A DNA stretch of 64,000 bases, taken from the NCBI GenBank assembly GCA_024195585.1, contig SWBL01000014.1, forward strand, positions 124,001 through 188,000. Direction: 5' to 3'. Position 1 is the first letter of the stretch, and each line of letters starts with the position of its first letter. Positions 34,283 through 45,542 of this stretch are shown here, in pieces. The notes beneath the pieces were generated by a model, which was not told the DNA's origin, made no database searches, and saw only the letters and a list, made by a program, of their open reading frames with translations. Both the position numbers and the translations under genes were made by a program. Source of the DNA: Aureobasidium sp. EXF-3400. Lineage: Eukaryota; Ascomycota; Dothideomycetes; Dothideales; Saccotheciaceae.

Positions 34283-34821
34283 GTTGGCGGTTGTGGATTA
34301 TTGAGTGGTGGTCGTGGCTGCCGCTATTCGATTTCGATGTGCAAAAAAGTGCAGGAGCGGGCGGAGTCACGTGCTCCGTTCACCACCGACGACTCCCACC
34401 TTCCTTGAACAAACCCAAGAATCGTCCTTTCCAAGACTTTGTTTCTATCGATGCGAACAAACAACATGTCAAAGACGTCTTTTCTCAAGATAGTGCTCTC
34501 CTGACCTTCTGTCGTCTTTCCATTGAGCTGTCTCATTGTGTGCACTTCCAAGTGACAACTGTTGTCGACGCCAAGCCGTGTTAGTAGTGGTCGCTTCCTC
34601 TCCATATATACCTAAAGTGGCCTCCTTCGCGTCCATGCGCGTCGTCTACAAAGAAATCCATCTTCCCTCACAAACATCTCGCAATTGATCTGTCTGCTGC
34701 ACGCCCATCGATACATAAGACATCGCCAGCCTGACCCCTCCTGAATTCTGGTTCAACTCAATTCCGACTCGACCTCTTTTACCATCTCCGTCCAACACGA
34801 CCGACGTCATCCGTCGCAACC
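34283..34821. promoter_or_regulatory. Divergent intergenic region of eIF3b and SWIB-domain gene
   Basis: 539 bp between the two start codons on opposite strands, holding both promoters. The part next to the SWIB gene is pyrimidine-rich and typical of fungal leaders. No specific element is claimed. Confidence 0.55.
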
Positions 34822-35766
34822 ATGTCCTACGACGAGAAACGTTACTCCGACCTGATATACGATATCTTGCGCCAAAGCGATCTCGAAACTGTCTCTGCAA
34901 AGAAGATCCGCAATGCTCTATCAGAGAGACTGGGTTATGATGTTAGCGACCACAAGGTTAGTTGACCCTCCCTGCCACCCAGCCCTGGTAGACCCATCCT
35001 GACACAGCTGCGCAGAAAGAGATCTCACGTCTAATCGAGGCTTGCTTCGACAGAGTGACTTCAGAGAACGCAAATGGTACCAATGGCGCTTCTCCATCCC
35101 CCTCAGACTCCTCTCCCCAGAAGCGCAAAGAACCCTCTGATGGATCAGACTTGTCCGATGTAGTAGACGAAAGACCAAAGAAGAAGGCTCGCAAGCAGGA
35201 TGCCGAGGAAGACGATGCCGCCTACGCCGCCCGTCTACAACGCGAGGAGAACAGCAGAGCCCGACCCACCAGAGCCGGCGCAACCAGAAAGGCAGCACCC
35301 GTAAAGAGAAAGAAGAAGTCGGCCGTTAAGGTGAAAGATGGTAGCGACGTCGAAACCAACGGAGAGTCGAAACCACGCACAGGTGGCTTCCACGTGAGTC
35401 TCCCTTTCTTATTCCACAGCTGTATGAAAGCTTACGCAAACGCAGAAACCTATGAACCTGTCAGAACCTCTCTCGGCCTTACTCGGAGAGACACAGTTGT
35501 CACGACCTCAGACGGTCAAGAAGATCTGGGAATACGTCAAGGGGAAGGATCTTCAAGATCCAGCCGACAAGCGTCAAATTGTTTGCGACGATGCCATGCG
35601 TGCCGTCTTCAAGACAGATCGCGTCCACATGTTCACCATGAACAAGATTCTGAATCAGAACTTGTACGCCGCCGAAGATGTCGTAGCCACCACTCCTGCA
35701 GCTGCTCCAGCCTCAGCGCCTGCCCCTTCCTCGTCTCCAGCTCCAGATATGGGCTCATCACCATGA
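34822..35766 (+). CDS. DEK_C and SWIB/MDM2 domain protein (Uaf30/Tri1-like)
   Basis: Nuclear protein of the Uaf30/Tri1 type; the yeast homologues act in RNA polymerase I upstream activation (Uaf30) or bind chromatin (Tri1). Exons 34822-34956, 35016-35393 and 35446-35766 give 277 aa. An N-terminal DEK_C helical domain (about 5-55, ILRQSDLETVSAKKIRNALS) is followed by a basic, disordered linker with nuclear-localisation text (RPKKKARK, KRKKK). The SWIB fold lies at about 172-250 (LSEPLSALLGETQLSRPQTV, KKIWEYVKGKDLQDPADKR). The C-terminus is Ala/Pro/Ser-rich. Both intron removals keep phase and domain continuity (DHK-KEISRL, GGFH-KPMNLS). Confidence 0.93.
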
Positions 35767-36525
35767 TCAAAGTCCAATATTGCGCACGATACAATGAAAC
35801 CTTGTGTTTCTTGTGAATACAACTCCCACTACTACAGCATTCTAACTTTCTGGCCTTTTCTGGGTGGGACGAGCAAACTCCCTTTTACCAAGCGCTTCTT
35901 TCGCATGTAATCAATCCCACAAGAGCACTCTTAGTAGACATTAACGAGCAATGAGACATTTAAGAACAAAGACGACGGTGTTCGCTCATCTTGCCCAAAG
36001 AACTCACTCGAAAGTGCGTATTTGCCATGTAGTCCCATCTAATCAACCCTCGCTTCAGTGTAACTCTCACTCACTATAAATCTGACTCCCTTCTCTCTAC
36101 GACTTTCACTCCATAGCTCTACACTATATACATCTTCCCAACACTTCTTTTTCTCCTCTCATGTATACCACTCTTCCACCTCCTCTTCCTCTTCCTTTTG
36201 CTTAACCGCCTAAAATCAAGGATCTAAAACCCGCGAAGCGACAGAGAAACAGATCGAGGATACACGCAAGGCCAATTCCGCTGGTATCATGTCATCGAAC
36301 CCGCAGCTTCATCCCTCGATACCCCGAGCCCTATCACACACACACCAGCGAGTGCTAGGAACTCATGAAGCCAGGAAAAAAGATCTTCGACTCCCTGGAG
36401 AACTTTCGGATTTCAAACCGTGCCATAGGGATTCCATTGCTTGACATCCGTCGCAACATCTCAAAAGCCATAACGACCTGAGAAGCCCGAGGCTGGTGAG
36501 GCTCCCAAGCACATTATGTCATCTC
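35767..36525. other. Intergenic region
   Basis: About 760 bp of 3' flank of the SWIB gene, CT-rich around 36060-36200. No coding gene, RNA or other repeat recognised before repeat copy B. Confidence 0.55.
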
Positions 36526-36665
36526 ATGTGCAAAGATATGCTACGCAGACAGCTATAGAAATGCACAGTTCCTTTGGGAGATGGGAAGCGTCCACTGAGA
36601 GTCGTGATATTATCGACTCTCCATGGTCATTGCTACCGTCTAGAAAGGACTCTGCATTCTGATAG
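36526..36665 (+). repeat. Dispersed ~140-nt hairpin repeat, copy B
   Basis: Begins ATGTGCAAAGATATG, contains CTATAGAAATGC at about 36553 and the stem GAGAGTCG/CGACTCTC at 36597-36621, and ends TCTGCATTCTGATAG. It aligns with copy A along its whole length (same orientation) and with copy C in reverse orientation. Confidence 0.75.
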
Positions 36666-36910
36666 CTCTAGCACTGCCTGTACGTTGTCGTGAGAGAGTT
36701 TAAGGCGAGGCAGATGTCCCAGGTCACCAACAGTGAGATTTGAAAGCTCCATGCCCTACTAGGCACCAAGTCACCTTCACCATCAAAACACTGGAAAGTT
36801 GACATCGAAGGCGACTACCCGCGAAGTGTGATCTTACGTCGTCCGGATGTACAAAAACATGGAACAACTCGAACATCTATTCAACGCTGGTCATCAAGGT
36901 CCGTTGCAAG

Positions 36911-38227
36911 ATGAAATTCGACAGCCCTGGAGGAATCGAAAGCACCGACGAAGTTGCAGACATTACCAACCAGTCGCTTGTGGAGAACGAAAACTTTGGT
37001 ACCAATGAAGAGGAAAAGGAGCGGAGACCAAACGAATCTTGGGACCGCAATCGTCAACTCAACAAAGCATTTGCACCGAGAATGGGACACCGCAAGGCGT
37101 GCGAGCTTCTACAACTGGATCCTGACCGCCCCCAATTCAAAGGAACCAATGTACAGTCGAGGTCGTGGCAGCCTGAGGCAGTGGCTTACATGCATTTGAT
37201 GGTCCGTACGAGACTTCAGTGCAGTTTTGGACTCTCTAAATCCACCAATCCGAGAACTGCTGCAACTAGCATCCTGCCATCTCTGACGATTGCTCAGAAG
37301 CGACTGATCATATGGCAAAAGACCTCGACACACTCCACGAACAAAAGCAAGTCAAAGACAACCGCATCAATCCCTGATGAAGAAGACTCCGAATCTGAGG
37401 ATGCCGAGCTGGACACTCGGGCCATTGACTCTATCAAACTTACAGACGTTCACGAGCATGTGGACCGAAGAAGAAGGCCGCTTGGACAAAGTCAACGAAG
37501 CCTTCAGGAACAGCGAGGCTGAAGAGCGCAGAGCCAAGCGTGAACACCGCAAGAGAAACAAGCGAGCAGCACCAAAGAAGTCATCAGCAAAGGCAAGAAA
37601 GTTTTCGCGCCAGAGCTCCCAGAGCGACGACGAGGACGAAGATGCAAACGACAGTCTCACTCGGTCCTGGATTAGACGAGATTCAAGACCGCATTCAAAC
37701 TCAAATTGACAACCAACAATTTGAGATCTCCGATGACAACGATGACGATCTCGAGTCTGTCGAACAGGCAGAGGCTGGAGCCTTTGAACCAGAGGAGCCC
37801 GAGACGGCTAAGCGTAGAGCATCAGAGGAACTCTCAGGCGAGCAGCCTGCAAAGAAGAGCAGGACAGATGAGCCCGAGACCTCGGTTAATTCAAATGTTG
37901 GTGGAGATGTCCTCGCCGCCAATATCGATCCCGCCGAACAGAGGAAAATCGATGCTCTTCAACCAAAAGATGGACCGAAGATCAAGCTAGAGCGTGTCTC
38001 TGACCTGACTGGTCCCTACGGAGAGTCGAACGCCTTTGATGTCAATAAATACATCTCGACGATCCATACAACCATAGCGACATACGGATCTGAGCCCATG
38101 ATCGAGAAGGAGTCTCGCTCGCCAATTATCGTCTATGGAAAGGGAGCACATAAGTGCCGATGCTTTCCTCTCAGAGCACATGTGGACTCTTGGCGATTAC
38201 CCTCCTGAGAAGCCCAGAGATCCTTGA
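36911..38227 (+). pseudogene. Frameshifted SNF2-helicase-like pseudogene
   Basis: Protein-like text continues from 36911 to 38227 but switches frame at least six times without usable introns. Frame 2 gives ACELLQLDPDRPQFKG and SWQPEAVAYMHLMV, which resembles the Q-motif region of fungal accessory SNF2 proteins. At about 37212 the sensible text moves to frame 0 (DFSAVLDSLNPPIRELLQLA), then to frame 1 (AKDLDTLHEQKQVKDNRI), back to frame 2 (EEDSESEDAELDTRAID), to frame 0 (WTEEEGRLDKVNEAF), to frame 1 from about 37670, and finally to frame 2 (DAFLSEHMWTLGDYPPEKP, stop at 38225). No helicase motifs I-VI remain. Small indels rather than RIP-type stops dominate. The assignment to SNF2 is tentative; the loss of frame is directly visible. 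Confidence 0.55.
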
Positions 38228-38362
38228 GTGCGAAACGGGGAGATCAGTAGAGGTTTTGGCATACCGGAAGTCGCATGGAAATCAAGGCAACCAGGACCGT
38301 GGGAGCACTAGAATCAAATTCGTGATATGCTTCCTCCACGCAGATCTCGAGCGACGACCTTG

Positions 38363-38503
38363 CTATAAAAAGGCACAATAATTTCTAGACCAGAGACATA
38401 TCCAAAGAGAGTCTAGGTTCCATCACATCTCCATGGACACTGCCTTATGCTTGAAAGATATTGTGCATTTCTATAGCTATTCGCGTTACATACTTTTGCA
38501 CAT
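38363..38503 (-). repeat. Dispersed ~140-nt hairpin repeat, copy C (inverted)
   Basis: On the plus strand it starts CTATAAAAAGGCACAATA and ends with the reverse complement of ATGTGCAAAAGTATG. The outer 18-mer and the inner CTATAGAAATGCACAATA (reverse strand) match at 16 of 18 positions, the clearest inverted pair among the three copies. The central stem is decayed in this copy. Confidence 0.75.
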
Positions 38504-38655
38504 GGAGCTTCGATGGCACCAGAGTTGTCAGCAATAGCTTTTGCTTGCGCTACCTTTGCAGTGATGGCGGCATCCTCCTTGTGCATGTCCGACGCGATGT
38601 GCTTTGCGAGCTGCTGTTTTCCTTAAAAGACTTGTAGCAATGGTAATAACGGTGC

Positions 38656-40006
38656 TCAAGTTGTCGTCCTTCTGCAACTCGTATCGATGCTCCTCTTGTG
38701 CACCTCCGAGGCGAGATGGGCATCCCAGCCATGCTGGCCATCAGAAGGGATGCCGCAAAGGTAGCAGTAGAATTTCTTGGTGAGGCGCACACGCTTCTTG
38801 TACGTTTGCTGGTACCCGAGAATTCTTTTTGTGTTGTTCAGTCTCCAGTCCTTCTTGTACTCATACAACCTCTTGGGGCTACGCTCTCTTGTTTGTCTCG
38901 AATTCTCTCGATCGAGTTCTTTCATTGCATACGGATCCTCCGCGACCTTCCTGTGGTATGTTTCAAGCGCTCTGACTCGGTTTCTTTCCCTGTGTTCTGA
39001 CGTTGCCTGTGCCGCCATGGTATCCAGTTGCTCGGGAGTCAAGTCGAAGTTTCCACTGACTGGCTCATTGAAGGGTGAATGCGAGCACAGACCCTCGTAC
39101 TTAAAGGTATCCAGATCCCAACCACAGCAAGGCAGATCAGGATGATCCGGTCCGGGACTTTGTCTAACCCCAAAACTATATGGCGAGAGTGGCTTCGATT
39201 GCGATGTAGAGCAGATGAATTGTTGGAGCGTTGCCAGCGGTAGGTATGGGCCCAGAAACATGCGGTATCCCTCGAGTACAGACTGGGCCACATACTTTGG
39301 GAGTGCGTCGAGGTTGAGAGGATAGTCGTAGACTTGGAGGCGAATCTTAAGACCACCTTTAAGACGGGTGCCAGAACCAAAATAGTCTCGAGGTGGTTGC
39401 CCTTCCCTCTCCATGTGGACGTTGTAATCGCCCCACTCGTTGTCGCCTACCTCTCGAGGCAACGTCTTCCAGTACTCCGGGTCAGGTGACGACTCGGCAG
39501 TCATAGTGTTGACCAGACCTTTTGTCGCTTTGGACTTGGTCTTGGTGCCGACTTCGTGCACATGCTCTTCAGTGGGAAATATCTGGTTGAAGAGAGGATT
39601 CTTCCATTTGGACCTATCCAGAGCTTGCCAGACTTTTCCGATGATGAACTCGAAGTCACCAGATTTGTCGATCATGAGACCTTTGAGGTCCTTGGGGTTA
39701 AAGATGTCAAACAAGGCGGCGATTGAAATCACTTCAAATGGTCAGCTGAGTGGGTAGGACGATACTCGGAACTTGACATACAGTCGAGTAGGATAAGACG
39801 GAGTAGTTTGTCGGAACAGCTGTCACAAAGACGACTAGGAGTGGACACACAACGAGGGAGCTGGACGACTTGATACGAACTTCGAGTGGAGCAGGATTGA
39901 GCGTGAGAAGGTTGACACTCGGGACACAGGCGATGGAAAGGCCAAGCGTGCTTGAGATCGTGTCGATTGACAACGGTTGTTGACCTTGACGCAAAGAAAG
40001 AGAAAG
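38656..40006 (-). CDS. Hypothetical protein with U1/C2H2-type zinc finger, 5' end unresolved
   Basis: The main exon (38656-39731) encodes about 358 residues; an upstream exon ends at 39782, after a 50-nt intron with GTATGT donor and GCTGAC branch point. The joined frame reads LLRLILLD-LISIAALFDIF. The upstream exon is Cys-rich (LCPEC, CVSTPSRLCDSCSD) and open to about 40006 without an ATG, so at least one more 5' exon is needed. Near the C-terminus is a single zinc finger, CYLC-x12-H-x5-H (FYCYLCGIPSDGQHGWDAHL then ASEVHK), after a basic region (RSPKRLYEYKK). There are no other domains that I recognise. It lies beside the inverted-repeat unit and may be a lineage-specific accessory gene. Confidence 0.55.
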
Positions 40007-40546
40007 CTAGACGTCAGGCAGCACCGGGCTGACGCGCGTGACCGCCAGTCGCGCAGACATGGTCGAGATTGAGGCAGGTGGGGTGGGAATCGCTGCTTCC
40101 TCAAGTGACATTGGAAGCAAACCGAAGCTGCAAGATTTGTCTGTGGACAAACCACACCACACCGCAAATCATTACTGAACTAAGTACACGTTCATGACAG
40201 CAATCTGCACTGTCATTTGTCCGTGGGATCGACGAAGGGAGACAGTGTTCGTTTGAGTTGCCTAAGCAGGAGACAATCTCTAAAGTGTGTATTTTCCATG
40301 TTCAAACGAAAATGAAAATCCGCCGCCATGCTTGTGTGTATGTACAAGAAGAAGAGACCCAACGCCATTGTCGTCACCCGGGAGTGTGGGTGAAATGCAA
40401 GAGAGAACCACGCTATGATGCAGAAAACAGAGGGCTCGCAAATATCCAGAGAGCCCATGAGAGGGGATGGAGAAGAACAGGAAAAAGTGCCAAAGGGTAA
40501 GATGAAACCAAACAAGCACAACAACAGACAAACAGATCCAGCTAGA
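40007..40546. other. Intergenic region
   Basis: 540 bp between the unresolved 5' part of the zinc-finger gene and the 3' end of the histidine kinase gene. Missing first exons of the former may lie at 40010-40170. Nothing else is seen. Confidence 0.45.
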
Positions 40547-43500
40547 TTAAGCAGTCTTCTGCTCTTGTGCCTTCTTCTCCGGGTTCTTACTCACGAGCAG
40601 CGGCCTCAAAGCCTGGAACTTGACAGGCTTAGCCATATAGATGTCCACACCCGATGACACGGCATCGGCTTGGGCCTCAGCACTCGCCAAACCCGTCAAA
40701 GCAATAATCGTGGCCTTTTTCTCGATTCCCTGTTCAATCTCAAATTCGCGAATTCGGCGCGTGGATTCGAAGCCGTCCATCACGGGCATTTGAATGTCCA
40801 TCAGTACGAAATCTAGGGGCGGTTTATTTGAATCGCCGCTGGCGTACTCGATGTACTTGTCCAGTGCTTCTTGCCCGTTCATGGCTTCTTGGTAGGGTAG
40901 TTTGTGCTTTTTCATAAACATAACCAGTAGTTGCAAGTTAATTGGATTGTCGTCTACGAGCAGGACGTGAGGTATCGACGCTGCTCGCGCTTCACTTTGA
41001 GGCTTCCTGGCATTGCCTTCGCCGCGGTCGATGTTGGGGAAAGCCACGGCTGTGCTGGGGGGAAGCTCTGTAGCCGTGTTACGGATGAACTCTCGAGCCC
41101 GGATAGACTCGGTCCTCTCTTCTGATGTGTTGAGACGCGGTAGAGTCATGCTCGGTAATCCAAGCATCGTAGCTGCGCCCATGTCCTCAAGTCGAGACCG
41201 ATGGGGCAGTCCCTTTGGTTGCGGCTCTCTGTCTGGTTTCATGGGTTTGTGGAAGACTTCCTCCACACGTCTGACACACTGACTCAGTACCTTGGCCAGC
41301 TTGCGAGGTCCACATGGTTGCGAAATGACCTCCACTATTCGGCCGAGATCTGACAATGCCTATGACAACGTCAGTTTCAGATCATTGACAACATCCTGTC
41401 GACGCACCTTGATATGGTTGGAAGTGATTCCTACGGCCTCTGATGCGTTGAGGCAGACTATGACCAGCGGAACCTCTTTTCCTCTACCTCCTTTGGTACC
41501 GGTTTTATTGACGCTGTGGTGCTCCAGTAAATATTCGACTGAAGGCGGCTCAGTGTACATGTACACATCTGCGTCGACGTCCTTCAAATTGTCTGCTTTC
41601 GTCACTTCCATCTCAAACCAACCCCAGCAGACTTCCGACAGTGTGGTATCGAGTCTACTAATGTTGTCGTTCTGATCTCTCTCCTTCTCACCATTAGGAT
41701 CCAAGAGGCATAGTCTTAGGCCCTTGGTCTTGGCAACAACATCGGCTATCTCCTCGTCTGACTTGTTGCTAGACTCTGCCAGAGACAGACTCATCCGAAC
41801 TTCGACCTCGGTGCCAACGTCCTGCACGCTTTTGACATCGATGGTGCCACCTAGTGAGTCGATGATCTGTCTCACAATGCTAAGACCGAGTCCTGTGCCG
41901 GGTTGGAAACTGTCCTCTTGAGCGAAGGCGGTGAAAAGACGGTTTTTCTGGAAGTCTTCGCTCATGCCTTTACCCGAATCGACAACTCTGAACACCACAT
42001 CCATCTTGTGAGGATGTGTACTCTCTTGAGCTCGAAGAGATACTGCTACCCAGCCTTTAGGGGTATATTTCAAGGCGTTTCCTGAGACGAGCGTCAGTTA
42101 TTTCTCCACCACCATCTTTCATGAAGATACTAACCTAATAAGTTCATGATGATTCTTCTCAAAGCTCCCGGCTGAGTACGAACCATCCAACTAGCTCTGG
42201 GACTAACATCGAGCAGAACGGCAATTTCACCCTCGTGGAGGTTTCCACCATCAGCAGTGGAGGCTTTGGCAGATGATGAGTGGCGAGACATGGTAATAAC
42301 AGGGCCCTCACGCGACTTCAGCTCGCCAGTGTGCATCTTCTTGAACGCATGGCCAGCACAGACAGCTTCCACAACCTCTTCCACAACCAAGCCGAGGTCG
42401 ATCTCGGCAGAGATACTAAGACTCTCGGAGGGTGAGTCGGTAGCGGAAGCAAGTCGATTCATTTTAGCATCCTTCTTCATGCGATTGCGACCAAGCTTAT
42501 TGATCTTCGCATAATCCAAGACGTGGTCGAGGGTGTCCAGCAGAGTTTTGCCGCAAGTCGAGATTGAATTGATCTGGAGAAATACAATCAGCACGGCCTC
42601 GATATATAGTCAACAAAAGAAACCCCCTCGCGGTTGGTGACCATCGACTCATATTTTATGCATCACTTCGTACGTACCAGGCCCGCTTGATATGCATCGG
42701 CAGCTGTTTCTTGCAAGAACTCGACAGATCCAAGGATACCATGCAGAGGAGAACGTAACTCGTGGCTCATGGAAGCGATGAAAGTGGTTTTTGCACGGTC
42801 GTCTCTCAAGGCATTCATGCGCCATACCTCACTCATGATGGTGTTACCAAAGGCCCTCAGATACGATAGGTCATCGTCCAGATTCATCATTCTGCCAGTA
42901 CTGCTAGTCCACAGGAAGCAACCAGCGACCATCTTTTCCTCGATATAGTCCCAGAGCGGAAGGAAGATGACGTTTTTGACGCCCGGCAGGTTCTTGAGAA
43001 GGTTCTGGTGGCTCATCCGCATCTTTTTCTTCTTCCCAATAACCTTCTGGGAGGCAGTTTCGGGAACGGTCTTTGATATATCACTCGCGGACTTCTGACT
43101 CTCGCTAGCACTATCATCCTCAGAAGATAGACCCGAACCAGCTTCGGAGAAATGGAGGCTTTTTCCATTTGGGTAAAGCTTGAAATAACTCTCCAGAGTC
43201 AAAACATCCAGCGTTGCGTCGTGGAAGAGAGCACTGTCCTTCTGGTTAGCCAGAGATAGGCCGAGAATCTTTGAAGCTTGAATGTGGTGGTTGGCATCCG
43301 AATCAGTCGAGTTCTCGGGATCAACAGAATCGACTGAAAGATGTCTCGCAGACTCATCGTCTGTGCCAGACGTCTTATCGCGGGCTGCCATTGCAGATTT
43401 CAAGGTAGATTTTGTGTGGCCAGAACCAGACGGACCAAAGAATACTACGCCTTGGGCAAGTGTAGACTCTCGTAATATCCGAGAGGCGCGATCGAGTAAT

Positions 43501-44636
43501 TTGGATAAGTTGTCGGCTTTGGCTTCTCGGCGTCTGGAGAAGGACTGGGACCGAGATTCTAGCTTCGGTCGACTCACAGTCGCACTGGTGTCTGTCCTTT
43601 TGGGTGATGGCCGGTTGTGAGGATCTTGTTTCAGCTGGTTTTTAGACTCGGATGCTGAATCAGGTCCCTTGGCAGTCACGGCAGATTGGTCGCTAGTGTC
43701 CATTTCTTTTTTCATAGCGCGTATAGAAGGAGCACCTTCTATAAAGTCGGCCATTCCACGAACTATACGCTCTCCCTTGTAGCGATCTACACGATCCCTG
43801 GCCCACTCGAGATGGTTCATGATAGCGACAGCAACATCTTGCATAAAACGGAGCTCGTCATAAGTCAGAGGCTCTCTCGGCGAATCGTGGCTGACAGCAT
43901 AGACGCCAATGTTGTGTCCAGATCTTGATCGGATGGGTACACCAGCGTAGAAGCGAATGCCGGGTTCCGAAAGAACATAGGGTTTGTCTTTGTAATCGTC
44001 ATCCAAACGGCAATCGGGCATTACGGCGGCAGTCGAGGTGACGGTATTTCCATCTTCGTCCTTGACCGTGTATTGTCTTGTAAAGGCACATTGGCACACG
44101 GCATCTTCTCTCGCTAGCGAGGTGGTTCCAAGCCATAGGGCATCGCCCTCTGCATGTCTCGTGTCGTCGACCAAGGAGAGGGTTTTGGTGGCTTCGGCAA
44201 GGACGTATTGGTGTTTAGAGTCAATGAGACTGACCATGGCACGGCGAACATTGAGGCGGAGGGCGGCGAGTTGAGCGAATGCGGTCAAGGTGGTGTCGCG
44301 CGAGGCCAGAGGACGGAAGCCTTGTTCGGAAAGAGTGTTGATGGTGAAATCATCGACAGCAGCGAGATCCTGGACATGGTCGGCGACGTTGGCCGAGGTG
44401 CCTTGGGCGTCGAGCCAGGGTTGGTAGAAGCGATGCATCTCTCGTTCCTGCAGGGTCAGCGCCCTCTCTTGCGCCCGGTGCTGTTTGGCCTGTTTCGAAA
44501 CCATCCTGTACTGACACCGCCTGAGATCCGGAGAGACTTGTCCCAAGGTTGCAGAGCCTATGTCAACCGTGTCGCAGCCGCAAACGCGAGGGGAAGAAAG
44601 CAGCTGAGACGTGTTTACGAAACTAGCCACTTCCAT
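40547..44636 (-). CDS. GAF-domain hybrid sensor histidine kinase
   Basis: Fungal two-component phosphorelay sensor. Exons (minus) are 42678-44636, 42135-42573, 41408-42081 and 40547-41359, giving 1294 aa. A GAF domain covers about 100-290 (LAALRLNVRRAMVSLIDSKH, GIRFYAGVPIRSRSGHNIGV). A Ser-rich linker follows, then HisKA with the phospho-acceptor His at about 625 (FIASMSHELRSPLHG), HATPase_c with N box NALKY and G boxes DSGKGMSEDF and GTGLGLSIVRQII, and a C-terminal receiver domain (LLVDDNPINLQL, acceptor Asp in DFVLMDIQMPVMDGFES at about 1211, conserved Thr/Lys in ALTG and MAKPVKF). No TM segment, so it is cytosolic. All catalytic residues are present. The signal sensed is unknown. Confidence 0.95.
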
Positions 44637-45542
44637 AAATCAAATTAGGAAGCCCTCGGCTGCAGTCGATTCCGGGGCTTGTCACTCGAAACCCAAACTT
44701 TTCTGCGAACGAAATGCCATTGGTTCGTCTCGAATCTCCCCATGCCATTCTACGCGGACCCCATTCCGTGCCTCCTCATAATCAACCATGTTCGTTTCCG
44801 TCCATCAAGTAGGTAGGTTCTCTCAAGAGAATCACTCTTGCTCTTCATCCGTCTCTGATCACTGCTGTCGCGTCAGTCTGCTTATTCTGTTCCCAATCGT
44901 CGGATCCCTCGAGTCCCTCCGGTACTTTGTGCCCTGCTATGTTCTCGATCCTCAGAGCCCTAAAACTGTAACCGCGATCGCCGCATCTGGCCGAGTGATT
45001 TGCGTTCCTGAATCTGACGCAACTGATCACGATAATGATTGATAACCTTATCTGATCATCATGTTGCAACTGCCACTGACCAACACGCCTACAAGTGCCT
45101 CTCACATGTTGCTCGCTGCTTCATAGGCTTTGTCACGACAAAATTCGACGACTTCGTGGCGAGTAAGCTCGAAACGAGGTTTTGACAGACTTGCCAACCG
45201 CCGCCGTTATGTCATCCAACGCTGACTTGAGCTGATGGAGTTTCTGGACGTTACGAAGAGCGCAACTGCAGCACAAAACAGACGCAGATCTGGTAGCCAA
45301 TTGTGGAGTCTTATCCGAGCTGAAGATAAGCAAAAACGCATTCACAATAAAGAAAACGAAAGAAGACAAACTATCCAATACCAGCAAGCAGGATTCCGAA
45401 GACGAATTAACCCCTCTCACCACGAACAAGAATATCTACAACCAAGTCGGTAACCAGAACGATACCCGTTTTATACATATGCCCTGAACCTTGGTCTACC
45501 GCGTATCTATGAGCATCTATCTGGTCGCCAGACGGTTCGTTA
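44637..45542. other. Intergenic region
   Basis: About 900 bp: promoter of the histidine kinase and 3' flank of the next gene. A 98-codon minus frame at 45133-45429 and a 72-codon plus frame at 45235-45453 overlap each other; neither has a domain or splice context that convinces. Confidence 0.5.

Larger units (their letters stand above)
36526..38503. mobile_element. Candidate mobile unit bounded by inverted repeat copies B and C
   Basis: Copy B at the left (plus) and copy C at the right (minus) form inverted ends of about 140 bp around a degraded coding region, giving a unit of nearly 2 kb. I find no clear target-site duplication and no transposase, so this may be a non-autonomous element, two independent insertions, or a segment captured between MITEs. 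Confidence 0.4.

Noticed and set aside
36526..38503. Helitron or classical TIR transposon call for the 2-kb unit
   Set aside because: No transposase or Rep/helicase frame and no target-site duplication could be shown, so it is listed only as a candidate mobile unit.
45133..45429. 98-codon minus frame with a hydrophobic and a helical part
   Set aside because: Competes with a plus-strand frame of equal quality; no ATG context, splice partner or homology recognised.
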